From NCBI GenBank assembly GCA_031761875.1, contig CP134492.1, positions 2,790,001-2,854,000 of the forward strand: a DNA stretch of 64,000 bases. The letters run 5' to 3'. This DNA is from Bacillaceae bacterium IKA-2 (GTDB lineage Bacteria; Bacillota; Bacilli; Bacillales; Anaerobacillaceae). Positions 8,460 through 17,296 of the stretch are shown in pieces. How positions within the stretch are numbered: position 1 is the first letter of the stretch; each line of letters opens with the position of its first letter. The translations under genes were made by a program, and so were the position numbers. Below the pieces are notes generated by a model that was not told the DNA's origin, did no database searches, and worked only from the letters and a program-made list of their open reading frames with translations.

Positions 8460-9812
8460 TCAATACTTTATTTTAGTCAAGCTAGCAATATAAAAGCCGT
8501 CTGTTTGAAAATCTGATGGTAGTAATTGAACCGTCCCCTGATTGCAAAAGTCTTGAAGCTTTTTAGGTAACCGTTCTTTTAAGCTTATATCTAACTGAAA
8601 ATCACTGTTTTCCTCAAGAAAATTTTTGACAACTAAATCATTTTCAGCAGCATCGATTGAGCACGTACTGTAAACAAGTCGGCCGCCTTTTTTCAATAGT
8701 GGCGCCACTGCTTTTAATATTGCTTTTTGTATCGTAGTAATACTATCTATATCTTCGACCTTTTTTTGCCATTTTATATCTGGTTTTCGACGAATAACTC
8801 CTAAACCTGTACAAGGGGCATCTACTAAAATACAATCAAAGCTTTCTCCTGCAAAGGTTTCCCCAGCCAGGCGACTATCTGTTGCTTTAGTTTTGATAAT
8901 TGTTAATTTTAATCTTCTCGCTTGTTCTTCAATAAGGCTAACTTTATGCTCATGAAGATCTAGTGCATAAACCTCGCCTTCATTGTTCATCCTTTCTGCA
9001 ATATGGGTCGTTTTCCCTCCAGGTGCAGCACAACTATCCAAAACTTTATTGCCAGGTTTAGGGTCAAGGGCTCTTGCTACTAGCATCGAACTCTCGTCTT
9101 GGATTGTTAGCCACCCTTCTTTATACAGCTTTGTATTGGGAAGTGAACCTTTAGTAATTTTTATCGCGTCTGGTGAAAGATCTCCACTTTCGGCAATTAC
9201 TTCTTCTTGAGCTAGTTTCTCAATCACTGAATTTACGTCTGTGGCGATTATTTTATTAATCCTGGCAGTAACGCTTGGCGGAATCGAGTTAACTTCACAT
9301 ATCGCTTTTGTTTTTTCAATACCAAACTGCTCTATCCACCGCTCTACTAACCATACCGGGTGACTCAACTGAAGCGACATTTTTTCAATTGGATCTTTGA
9401 CTTTTTCAAGGGTAGGAGTACCTTCCCTAATAAACGAACGTAACGTTCCATTGACCATCGCTGAAATTCCCTTATGGCCTTTTTTCTTAGCAAGTTCAAC
9501 TGCCTCATGGACAATTGCCCGTTGGGGAACTCGATCTAAATAAATGATTTGATATAATGAGAGTTGTAGCAAAACCTGAACCCACGGATCAAGCTTCTTT
9601 AGTCCACCTTTAACAAATTGACTTAAATAATAATCAAGCGTATTTTTTCTTTGAATTGTTCCATAGACAATTTCTGTTAACAGCCCTACATCTTTGTCGC
9701 TTAACTGTTCTCTTTTAATTGATTGGTTTAAAAGTAAGTTTGAATAAGCTTGATTTTTTTCGATTTGCAATAAAATATCTAACGCAACTTCGCGCACATG
9801 TTTTTTTACCAT
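8460..9812 (-). CDS. rsmB: 16S rRNA (cytosine-967-C5) methyltransferase RsmB (Sun)
   Basis: Methylates C967 of 16S rRNA with S-adenosylmethionine. An N-terminal NusB-like RNA-binding domain (about 1-140) is followed by the Rossmann methyltransferase domain with DSCAAPGGKT (motif I), VDAPCTG (motif IV) and the catalytic cysteine in YSTCS (motif VI). At 450 residues it is full length. It starts 2 bases after the fmt stop, with GGAGAA overlapping the fmt end, and so is tightly coupled to fmt. No anomaly was seen. Confidence 0.96.
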   Translation of the reverse strand: MVKKHVREVALDILLQIEKNQAYSNLLLNQSIKREQLSDKDVGLLTEIVYGTIQRKNTLDYYLSQFVKGGLKKLDPWVQVLLQLSLYQIIYLDRVPQRAIVHEAVELAKKKGHKGISAMVNGTLRSFIREGTPTLEKVKDPIEKMSLQLSHPVWLVERWIEQFGIEKTKAICEVNSIPPSVTARINKIIATDVNSVIEKLAQEEVIAESGDLSPDAIKITKGSLPNTKLYKEGWLTIQDESSMLVARALDPKPGNKVLDSCAAPGGKTTHIAERMNNEGEVYALDLHEHKVSLIEEQARRLKLTIIKTKATDSRLAGETFAGESFDCILVDAPCTGLGVIRRKPDIKWQKKVEDIDSITTIQKAILKAVAPLLKKGGRLVYSTCSIDAAENDLVVKNFLEENSDFQLDISLKERLPKKLQDFCNQGTVQLLPSDFQTDGFYIASLTKIKY

Positions 9813-9814
9813 AG

Positions 9815-10756
9815 TTATTCTCCTAACTTAGTCCCGACTATTAAGTCGCCTCCTGCACCTCTTAAAAACTCCTCTGTACTGATCCGTTTTTTTCCTGAGG
9901 GTTGCAAGTTTGTTATTTTGATGTGAGTTTGATTGCCTGTGCTAACAGTAAATCCATCGGGTTCGATCGTAACGATTGTGCCCGGCTCTGCTTCTTTATT
10001 TCCAGCTACTTTTTCGACCCACCAAACTTTCAATGGCTGATTATCGAGTAAAGTATAAGCAACTGGCCAAGGATGCAGACCACGAATTTGATTGTAAATA
10101 GCTTCGCCAGTTTTTCCCCAGTCTATCTTCTCTTTTTCGCGACTTATATTTTTAGCAAATGTCACTTTTTCTTCGTCTTGTTTAATTGGAATCAATTTTC
10201 CTGCAATAAGGTTGGGAATTGTATGTGCTAATAGTTCAGCACCAATGACACTTAATTTATTATGTAATGAACCAACGTGATCTGCTTCTAAAATATCAAC
10301 CTTTGCTTGTGTTAAAATATCCCCAGCATCTAACTTTTCAACCATATACATAACTGTTATACCAGTTTCATTTTTGCCATCGATGATTGCTTGATGAATT
10401 GGCGCGCCACCGCGGTATTCCGGCAAGATTGAAGCATGAACATTTATACACCCATACTTTGGAGTGTCAAGCAGTTCCTTTGGTAAAATTTGTCCAAAAG
10501 CCGCAGTTACAATTAAATCAGCTTTTAAAGCTAACACTGCTTTTAGATCTTCTGGGTTCTTTAATTTTTCAGGTTGAACAACCATTAAACCATGTTTTTC
10601 GGCTTCTACTTTTACCGGTGGTGGTGTCAGTTGTTTTTTTCTTCCTTTCGGTCGATCAGGTTGAGTCACAACTCCGACGATTTCATACCCTTCTTCTATT
10701 AAACGCTTCAGTACAGGAACAGAAAAATCAGGGGTACCCATAAATACAACACGCAT
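9815..10756 (-). CDS. fmt: Methionyl-tRNA formyltransferase
   Basis: Adds the formyl group from 10-formyltetrahydrofolate to initiator Met-tRNA. The 313 residues include the N-terminal GTPDFS motif, the catalytic stretch [15 protein letters not shown] (Asn and His of the formyl-transfer site) and DAGDI, followed by the C-terminal tRNA-binding OB domain. GAGGTG precedes the ATG. In B. subtilis the gene just upstream is def (peptide deformylase), the functional partner of Fmt. Here def is absent and a 255-base gap with a family-1 repeat separates fmt from priA, so a deformylase must be encoded elsewhere. Confidence 0.97.
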   Translation of the reverse strand: MRVVFMGTPDFSVPVLKRLIEEGYEIVGVVTQPDRPKGRKKQLTPPPVKVEAEKHGLMVVQPEKLKNPEDLKAVLALKADLIVTAAFGQILPKELLDTPKYGCINVHASILPEYRGGAPIHQAIIDGKNETGITVMYMVEKLDAGDILTQAKVDILEADHVGSLHNKLSVIGAELLAHTIPNLIAGKLIPIKQDEEKVTFAKNISREKEKIDWGKTGEAIYNQIRGLHPWPVAYTLLDNQPLKVWWVEKVAGNKEAEPGTIVTIEPDGFTVSTGNQTHIKITNLQPSGKKRISTEEFLRGAGGDLIVGTKLGE

Positions 10757-10828
10757 ATAAACACCTCTTTCTTTTATAGAGATTATTCAAAAAGATCGAT
10801 TTTCACCTTTTTGATTATTTAGATTCTT

Positions 10829-10999
10829 GAAAGTTGAAAGTAGAATGTAGAAAGTTGGAAGGTTGGAAAGGCAGTTCAAAGGCTTTAAGTGAAGTTAAAA
10901 AGATCGTTAGGAAGGTCAAAGTCTTTTCCGTACAATTGGTTTAACTTTTGATTTTTAGCTTTTCCTTTCCAACTTTCAACTTTCCATCCTTCCAACTTC
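10829..10999. repeat. Dispersed inverted repeat, family 1 (copy 2)
   Basis: Left arm at 10829-10874 is rich in GAAAGTTGGAAGG-type units; the right arm at 10964-10999 holds the inverse (CCTTTCCAACTTTC). The core AGTTCAAAGGCTTTAAGTG and CAATTGGTTTAAC is clearly related to copy 1 at 2857-2999. It fills the fmt-priA gap, the place where def lies in B. subtilis. Confidence 0.8.
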
Positions 11000-11011
11000 T
11001 TTATGCCAGTT

Positions 11012-13426
11012 TCACATCATTACATACGGATTCATATCAATTGAAATCTGTAGATTTCCTTGTTGGATTTCTCGTCTATAGTTTTCGATCACTTCTTTTA
11101 AGACATCCACTAACAGCGGTTCATTTTTGTATTTTATCATGCATTGATAGCGATATCTATCTTTTATCCTAGGTATCGAGCATACTACTGGGCCTAGAAC
11201 GATCGTCTTATTCGAAAGTGATCGTCTTATAAAGGCTGTAATTTTTTCTGTTGTGTCAATAACCTTCGTTAGTTCAGGATGAGACACTTGAATAACTGAG
11301 ACGAAATAATAGGGTGGATAGCTTTGACGTTTTCTAATCCCCATCTCTTTTTCAAAAAAACCAATGAAGTCATGGTTGCGAACTAGTTCAATACTATAAT
11401 GTTCAGGCGCATATGTTTGAATGACTACTTCCCCTGGTAACTGATGACGACCAGCACGTCCACTTACTTGAGTTAAAAGCTGAAACGTTCGTTCACTTGC
11501 ACGAAAGTCGGGGAGATTTAGCATCGAATCAGCAGCTAAAACGCCAACTAAAGTAATGTTTGGAAAGTCCAAGCCTTTAGCGATCATTTGTGTACCGAGA
11601 AGAATGTCAGCCTTTCCCTCGGCAAAGGCTGTTAAAAGCTTTTCATGGGACCCTTTTTTTCTTGTCGTATCTACATCCATTCTAATTACTCTCGCATCAG
11701 GGAAAACTTTCGTAATTTCCTCTTCAACTTTTTGCGTTCCAGAACCAAAGAAACGAATATGCTCACTTTGACAATTACTACACTTTTTAGGCATCTGTTC
11801 TTGATGACCACAGTAATGACATTTAATTGAGTGGGTTGTTTGATGGTAGGTTAATGAAATATCACAATGCGGGCATTCAGCTACATACCCACAGTCTCGA
11901 CACATTATAAATGTTGAATACCCTCTGCGATTTAAAAACATGACACTTTGTTCACCGCGTTCGAGTCTTAGTGACAGCTTTTCATATAATGATTTTGAAA
12001 ACATCGAACGATTACCGAGCTTTAATTCTTCCCGCATATCGACAATTTCAACAGCAGGAAGGCTTACATCGTTTACACGTTCTAAGATCGATAGTAATTG
12101 ATAAACACCTTTCTTCGCCCTTGCGTAGGTCTCTAAAGAAGGGGTTGCACTGCCTAAAATTAATGGACACTTGTAATAGCTTGCCCGTTCTATCGCGACA
12201 TCTCGGGCATGATAGCGGGGATTTTCTTCTTGCTTATAGGTTGATTCGTGTTCTTCATCAATAATTATGATACCAATGTTTTTAAATGGCGCAAATATTG
12301 CCGATCTCGCCCCAACAACAACTTGAACGACACCGTTTTGAATTTTTCGCCATTCATCATATTTTTCACCTATGGAGAGGGCGCTATGAAGAACTGCTAC
12401 AAGTGAGCCGAAACGCTCTTTAAAACGTTGAACCATTTGTGGTGTTAACGATATTTCCGGGACAAGGACAATCGCCTCCTTACCTAAATCAATTACTTTA
12501 GCGATTGATTGTAAATAGATCTCGGTTTTACCGCTCCCAGTCACCCCGTGAATCAAAAATGTTTGGTGCTGATTGTTATTAATTGTCTCATAAATAGGCT
12601 CGATTACCTTTTGCTGATTTTTCATTAAGACTAAGGGTGTCGTTCGTTGAAACTCTCGATTAGCATAAGGGTCTCGGGAAACTTCTACTTCACTCTCCAT
12701 GAGTACAGCTTTATCGACAAGCGATTTTATTGTACTTCTGCTAGTTTCTGCTTGTTCAATAAGGTCTGATATTGTAATTGAATGCGGATTTTTCAAGAAA
12801 AATTCAATGAGTTGTTTTTGTTTCATAGCTCGATTTCCAAGCTCTTTAAGTTGCAATTGTAGTCGCTCAGATTGGATCGGATTGACAACTTTAACGGTTT
12901 TATGGGTAACCTTATCTTTGACAACATAAATAACTTCTAAGAGGCCAGCCGTTACTGCTTTTTTTATATACGGGATCAATTGTTGACCGTTTGCCACTAA
13001 TTCATCCCACTGAACGGCATTCTGGTCCAAAAACCAGTTTTTTAGCTCGCTAGGAAGTTTGTCCAAATTTCGAGCGTCTATTAACTGTACTTCCTTTTTA
13101 TACTTTGCCCGAAGCGCAGAGGGTAACATTGCTTGATAAGCAGTTATTTTATAACAAAGTACTTTTGTTGTTAACCAATCTCCTAGTTGAAGCAGTTCTT
13201 CGGTTATGACAGGAGTCACATCTAAGACAGTTTCAATTTCCTTTAATTTAGTGAGCTTAGTTTCTACACCCACTGCAACAACAAAGCCCTGAACTTTCCT
13301 AGGCCCGAATGAAACGACTACTCTCATTCCTTTTTCAATAATCGTTTGTAGGTCGGTAGGCACTTTATAATCAAAAAGACGATCTGTTCCTCCAGATGGA
13401 ACGTCAACGACTACTTGAACAATCAT
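11012..13426 (-). CDS. priA: Primosomal protein N' (replication restart helicase PriA)
   Basis: A 3'-5' DNA helicase that reloads the replisome at stalled forks. The 804 residues begin with the 3'-fork-binding domain, then a superfamily 2 helicase core with Walker A GVTGSGKTE and Walker B DEEH. A zinc-binding insert follows, with cysteines in CRDCG, CPHC, CHYC and CSNC (eight in all). The C-terminal part carries motif VI with GRAGR. Its ATG overlaps the coaBC stop by one base (TAATG), as expected for coupled genes. Length matches B. subtilis PriA (805). Confidence 0.97.
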   Translation of the reverse strand: MIVQVVVDVPSGGTDRLFDYKVPTDLQTIIEKGMRVVVSFGPRKVQGFVVAVGVETKLTKLKEIETVLDVTPVITEELLQLGDWLTTKVLCYKITAYQAMLPSALRAKYKKEVQLIDARNLDKLPSELKNWFLDQNAVQWDELVANGQQLIPYIKKAVTAGLLEVIYVVKDKVTHKTVKVVNPIQSERLQLQLKELGNRAMKQKQLIEFFLKNPHSITISDLIEQAETSRSTIKSLVDKAVLMESEVEVSRDPYANREFQRTTPLVLMKNQQKVIEPIYETINNNQHQTFLIHGVTGSGKTEIYLQSIAKVIDLGKEAIVLVPEISLTPQMVQRFKERFGSLVAVLHSALSIGEKYDEWRKIQNGVVQVVVGARSAIFAPFKNIGIIIIDEEHESTYKQEENPRYHARDVAIERASYYKCPLILGSATPSLETYARAKKGVYQLLSILERVNDVSLPAVEIVDMREELKLGNRSMFSKSLYEKLSLRLERGEQSVMFLNRRGYSTFIMCRDCGYVAECPHCDISLTYHQTTHSIKCHYCGHQEQMPKKCSNCQSEHIRFFGSGTQKVEEEITKVFPDARVIRMDVDTTRKKGSHEKLLTAFAEGKADILLGTQMIAKGLDFPNITLVGVLAADSMLNLPDFRASERTFQLLTQVSGRAGRHQLPGEVVIQTYAPEHYSIELVRNHDFIGFFEKEMGIRKRQSYPPYYFVSVIQVSHPELTKVIDTTEKITAFIRRSLSNKTIVLGPVVCSIPRIKDRYRYQCMIKYKNEPLLVDVLKEVIENYRREIQQGNLQISIDMNPYVMM

Positions 13427-14631
13427 TAATCATTTTCCTTTATCATTTTTTCTATTTCATTTAATAAGTTTATCGCAACGTCTTGTTTACTCATTAATGG
13501 CAATGCGATACTTGTCTGATCTTTTTTGAAAATAGTGACAATGTTCGTATCTCCTTGAAAACCTGCTCCGGATTCAGTAATGTTATTAGCGACAATCATA
13601 TCTAAATTTTTCTTTATTAACTTAGCTCTTGCATAATGTTCAACTTGTTCACTTTCAGCTGCAAACCCAACGAGATACTGATTTTTTTTTTGTTCCCCTA
13701 ACGTCTGTAAAATATCTGTTGTACGTTCCATTTCAATAGACCAATTATTAGGCTGTTTTTTAATTTTTTCGATACTAACTAATTTAGGACGATAATCAGC
13801 CACTGCAGCCGATTTTATAACAACATCGGCGTCACTATAGTACTCAATTACTTTTTCATACATTTCAGCCGCCGAAGTTACCTTTTCTAGTTGAACATTA
13901 CTCGGTGCTTTAATACTTGTAGGCCCAGAAACTAAAATTACTTTGGCACCGCGTTTCGCCGCTTCTTCAGCAATGTTATAACCCATCTTACCCGAAGATC
14001 TATTTGTGAAATAACGGACAGGATCGAGCTTCTCTTCTGTGGGACCCGCTGTTACTAAAATTGTTTTTCCTTTAAGATTCGAAATATCCTTTTGAAAAAA
14101 GCTTTCCATACGATTGATGATGTCTTCCGGCTCCATCAGTCTTCCTTTCCCCACATAACCGCAGGCCAAATAGCCTTCTCCTGGTTCTAGAAAATGATAG
14201 CCATACGTTTTTAAACGATCCATATTTGCAACAACCGCCGGATGCTCGTACATATTAACGTTCATGGCTGGAGCGATGAATACACTTGAGGTTGTTGCAA
14301 GTAACATTGTCGAGATTAGATTATCAGCGATACCGTTAGCCACTTTACCAATCATATTTGCTGTGGCCGGAGCGACGATAACGGCATCCCCCCAGTCAGC
14401 AATATCAATATGAGTAATTTTCGAAGAATCTTTTTCTTCAAACGTTTCTATGTATACAGGTTCTCTTGAAAGGGCCTGAAAAGTGAGCGGGGCGACGAAT
14501 TTTGTTGCGCCCTCAGTCATTACAACTTTTACAAGCGCACCTGCTTGTACTAATTTGCTTGTTAAGGTAGCCGCCTTATATGCCGCTATACCTCCACACA
14601 CACACAATAGAATTTTTTTTCCTTTAAGCAA
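13426..14631 (-). CDS. coaBC: Bifunctional phosphopantothenoylcysteine decarboxylase/synthetase CoaBC (Dfp)
   Basis: Catalyses two consecutive steps of coenzyme A synthesis. The N-terminal flavoprotein decarboxylase (CoaC, about 1-185) shows GGIAAYK, PAMNVNMYEHP and the ACGYVGKGR loop with its active cysteine. The C-terminal CTP-dependent synthetase (CoaB) shows TAGPTEEKLDPVR, NRSSGKMG and AAVADYRPK. At 401 residues it is full length (B. subtilis YloI about 406). Translation starts at a TTG, with GGAGGAGA 6 bases upstream. It precedes priA without a gap and is separated from rpoZ by 252 bases holding a terminator-like hairpin and a family-1 repeat. Confidence 0.96.
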   Translation of the reverse strand: MLKGKKILLCVCGGIAAYKAATLTSKLVQAGALVKVVMTEGATKFVAPLTFQALSREPVYIETFEEKDSSKITHIDIADWGDAVIVAPATANMIGKVANGIADNLISTMLLATTSSVFIAPAMNVNMYEHPAVVANMDRLKTYGYHFLEPGEGYLACGYVGKGRLMEPEDIINRMESFFQKDISNLKGKTILVTAGPTEEKLDPVRYFTNRSSGKMGYNIAEEAAKRGAKVILVSGPTSIKAPSNVQLEKVTSAAEMYEKVIEYYSDADVVIKSAAVADYRPKLVSIEKIKKQPNNWSIEMERTTDILQTLGEQKKNQYLVGFAAESEQVEHYARAKLIKKNLDMIVANNITESGAGFQGDTNIVTIFKKDQTSIALPLMSKQDVAINLLNEIEKMIKEND

Positions 14632-14654
14632 TTAAATCTCCTCCAGAAAAATTA

Positions 14655-14735
14655 AAATATGAGTTTGGTAGTTGGTTAAGAAGGGGAAAAGCAGAAAGTA
14701 TGCCTTTCCAACTTTCTACTTTCTGCCTTTTTTTA
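14655..14735. repeat. Dispersed inverted repeat, family 1 (short copy 3)
   Basis: GCAGAAAGTA (14691-14700) and its inverse TACTTTCTGC (14717-14726) enclose CCTTTCCAAC, the family-1 arm motif, with TAGTTGGTTAAG upstream. This is a compact form of the element lacking the long core. Confidence 0.65.
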
Positions 14736-14737
14736 TT

Positions 14738-14774
14738 AAAAAAAAAGAGGGCGACTCATTTAAGCGCTCGTCTC
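14738..14774 (-). terminator. Possible terminator after rpoZ
   Basis: On the minus strand GAGACGAGCG...CGCCCTC can form an interrupted stem directly followed by nine T. The stem is imperfect, so the call is tentative; it would separate remA-gmk-rpoZ from coaBC. Confidence 0.45.
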
Positions 14775-14883
14775 CATCCCATTATACATTAACTAGTGAA
14801 AAACCTTTATTATTAGGTTTTATTCTCTAAGTAATCATTCACTGGGAGGTCAGACACCCTTTTGAGTCATCCCCTTTTACGTT

Positions 14884-15096
14884 TTACTCTTCTTCTTCGC
14901 GACGTTTAAAAGTAAGCTGCCCTGAAGAAATTTCTTCAAGTGCTCTACCGACTGGTTTGTATGATTTTGGTTTTTTAATTCTTAAATCTCTTTCTTTCGT
15001 GTCTTTTAGGTAACGTGCTCGTTTCGAAGACACAGTCACTAACGTGTACTTCGAGTCAAGTATTGTTAATAAATTATCGATTGATGGATATAGCAT
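14884..15096 (-). CDS. rpoZ: RNA polymerase omega subunit
   Basis: Small subunit that helps assemble and stabilise RNA polymerase by clamping the beta' subunit. The 70-residue protein has the family pattern: [10 protein letters not shown] start, the [14 protein letters not shown] block and the [12 protein letters not shown] helix, ending in an acidic tail. Its ATG directly follows the gmk stop codon, so the two are coupled, as in B. subtilis (gmk-yloH). No anomaly was seen. Confidence 0.95.
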   Translation of the reverse strand: MLYPSIDNLLTILDSKYTLVTVSSKRARYLKDTKERDLRIKKPKSYKPVGRALEEISSGQLTFKRREEEE

Positions 15097-15729
<633 letters not shown>

Positions 15730-15751
15730 TTACTTTGGATTTCACTTTAAT

Positions 15752-16012
15752 CTAGTCATCAGAAGCATCATCTTTATTTGATAAACGTTGCGCAACCGTT
15801 TCTGGTTGAACAGCAGACAAAATGACATGGTCACTATCGGCAATAATAACAGCTCTTGTTCTTCTACCATATGTAGCATCAATAAGCATGTTTCTCTCTC
15901 TTGCCTCTTGAATAATTCTTTTTATCGGAGCGGATTCTGGACTAACAATAGAGATAATTCGATTTGCTGAAACAATATTCCCAAAACCGATATTTATAAG
16001 TTTAATGTTCAT
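15752..16012 (-). CDS. remA: Extracellular matrix regulatory protein RemA (YlzA)
   Basis: DNA-binding activator of biofilm matrix operons in B. subtilis, also linked to osmoprotection; it assembles into rings that wrap DNA. The 86 residues contain the conserved [19 protein letters not shown] start and [16 protein letters not shown] in the middle. It sits between yicC and gmk, as in B. subtilis (yloC-ylzA-gmk). Binding sites for RemA were not looked for beyond this locus. Confidence 0.95.
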   Translation of the reverse strand: MNIKLINIGFGNIVSANRIISIVSPESAPIKRIIQEARERNMLIDATYGRRTRAVIIADSDHVILSAVQPETVAQRLSNKDDASDD

Positions 16013-16090
16013 TGGTTTCCCCTGCCCATCTATGTATTATAACCAGAACTTCGGTTATTTTAACATCTTTTTCTTTATATTGCTAATAAA

Positions 16091-16230
16091 ATTAATTTCA
16101 TAATGGTTATTTCGCGCCACACCAAGCTATATCTAGTTGAAATAAAACATTTTTAACTAGGGAGTTGAAATGAACCGTTTTCAACTTTGTAGCTTGATGT
16201 AGCTAATATATTGATATTATGAAATTCATT
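16091..16230. repeat. MITE-like inverted repeat, family 2 (copy 1)
   Basis: Ends ATTAATTTCATAAT (16091-16104) and ATTATGAAATTCATT (16216-16230) are inverted copies. The interior carries GCGCCACACCAAGCTATATCT and TAGTTGAAA, which match the arms of the element at 48720-48834. The 140-base unit fills most of the yicC-remA gap and has no coding capacity. Confidence 0.75.
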
Positions 16231-16242
16231 ATATAAAGATGA

Positions 16243-17130
16243 TTATTCAATATTTTGGACTTGTTCTTTCATTTTTTCTAGTTCTGCTTTTATCTCTACT
16301 ACTTGTCTATTAATATGAATATCGTTAGATTTTGAGCCAATTGTATTGGCTTCTCTATTCATCTCTTGAACGAGAAAATCAAGCTTTCTTCCGACAGAGG
16401 CTCTGGTTACTGGGACTAAAATTGATAAAAATTGCTCTAAATGGCTATTTAACCTTGTTATTTCCTCATCTACATTTGCTTTTTCAGCAAAAATAGCTAC
16501 CTCAGTTAAGATCCTACTTTCGTCAACATCTAATTTACCTTCTAAAAATTCATTTACTCTATTAATTAACCGATTACGATAAAAATCAACTACTTGCGGC
16601 GCATATGTTTTTACATCGGTTACTAACATTAGTAGCCTCTCCACTCTTTGCTTTAAATCAGCAACAAGACTCTCGCCTTCCTTTTGACGCATTTGTAAAA
16701 GTTGAACAACTGCTTTTTCAGTTGTTGTAACAATTTGCTCTACAAAAGTCTCAGATTGGTTTTCTTTTTCCAACACAGTGACAACATCAGGGTGAAGTAT
16801 CATATTTTCTAATGACAACTGCTGATTTACACCAAGTTTTTCTTGAGCTTTAGAATGAACTTGATAAAATTCAGTCAATAAATCCCAATCAACTTGCAAT
16901 TTCCTTTGCGCTAGTCCTTCGCCTTCGACTGCTAGAAATACATCCACCTTACCACGTTGAACATACTGACTCACTTGTTTTTTTAGTTTGTCTTCTAAAA
17001 ATAAAAATTGTCGTGGCATTCGAATCGTTATTTCTGAAAAGCGATGATTCACTGACTTCATTTCAACATTAATCCGATAATTTTCATTTTCCATAAATGC
17101 TTGACCATACCCTGTCATACTTACTATCAT
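16243..17130 (-). CDS. yicC: YicC-family endoribonuclease (YloC)
   Basis: Member of the YicC/YloC family, recently described as endoribonucleases. The 295-residue protein starts with the family signature MIVSMTGYGQA, has MKSVNHRF near residue 25 and ends with a conserved domain containing GRKLDFLVQEMNREANT and HINRQVVEIKAELEKMKEQ. Length matches B. subtilis YloC (about 291). It begins the yicC-remA-gmk-rpoZ group; a terminator at 17201-17266 separates it from the Ca2+ ATPase upstream. Confidence 0.93.
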   Translation of the reverse strand: MIVSMTGYGQAFMENENYRINVEMKSVNHRFSEITIRMPRQFLFLEDKLKKQVSQYVQRGKVDVFLAVEGEGLAQRKLQVDWDLLTEFYQVHSKAQEKLGVNQQLSLENMILHPDVVTVLEKENQSETFVEQIVTTTEKAVVQLLQMRQKEGESLVADLKQRVERLLMLVTDVKTYAPQVVDFYRNRLINRVNEFLEGKLDVDESRILTEVAIFAEKANVDEEITRLNSHLEQFLSILVPVTRASVGRKLDFLVQEMNREANTIGSKSNDIHINRQVVEIKAELEKMKEQVQNIE

Positions 17131-17200
17131 AATATCACATCCACTTATTTATTCTAACCAATTTTACCATTTTCAACAAGTAGAGCAAATATAACAACCT

Positions 17201-17266
17201 AAAAAGGCCAATTTCAGAAATATCTACTAACAAATCAAATAGATATACCTCCCAATTGGCCTTTTA
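17201..17266 (-). terminator. Terminator after the Ca2+ ATPase gene
   Basis: AAAAGGCCAATT (17202-17213) pairs with AATTGGCCTTTT (17254-17265); an inner ATATCTA/TAGATAT pair extends the hairpin, and T residues follow on the minus strand. Confidence 0.8.
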
Positions 17267-17296
17267 AAATGCTAAGTTTACTTTCTTGAATGAAAT

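Noticed and set aside
10948-11172. Plus-strand open frame of 74 codons over the family-1 repeat and the end of priA
   Set aside because: It is composed of the repeat's Phe/Ser-rich translation and antisense priA; no ribosome-binding site or family resemblance.
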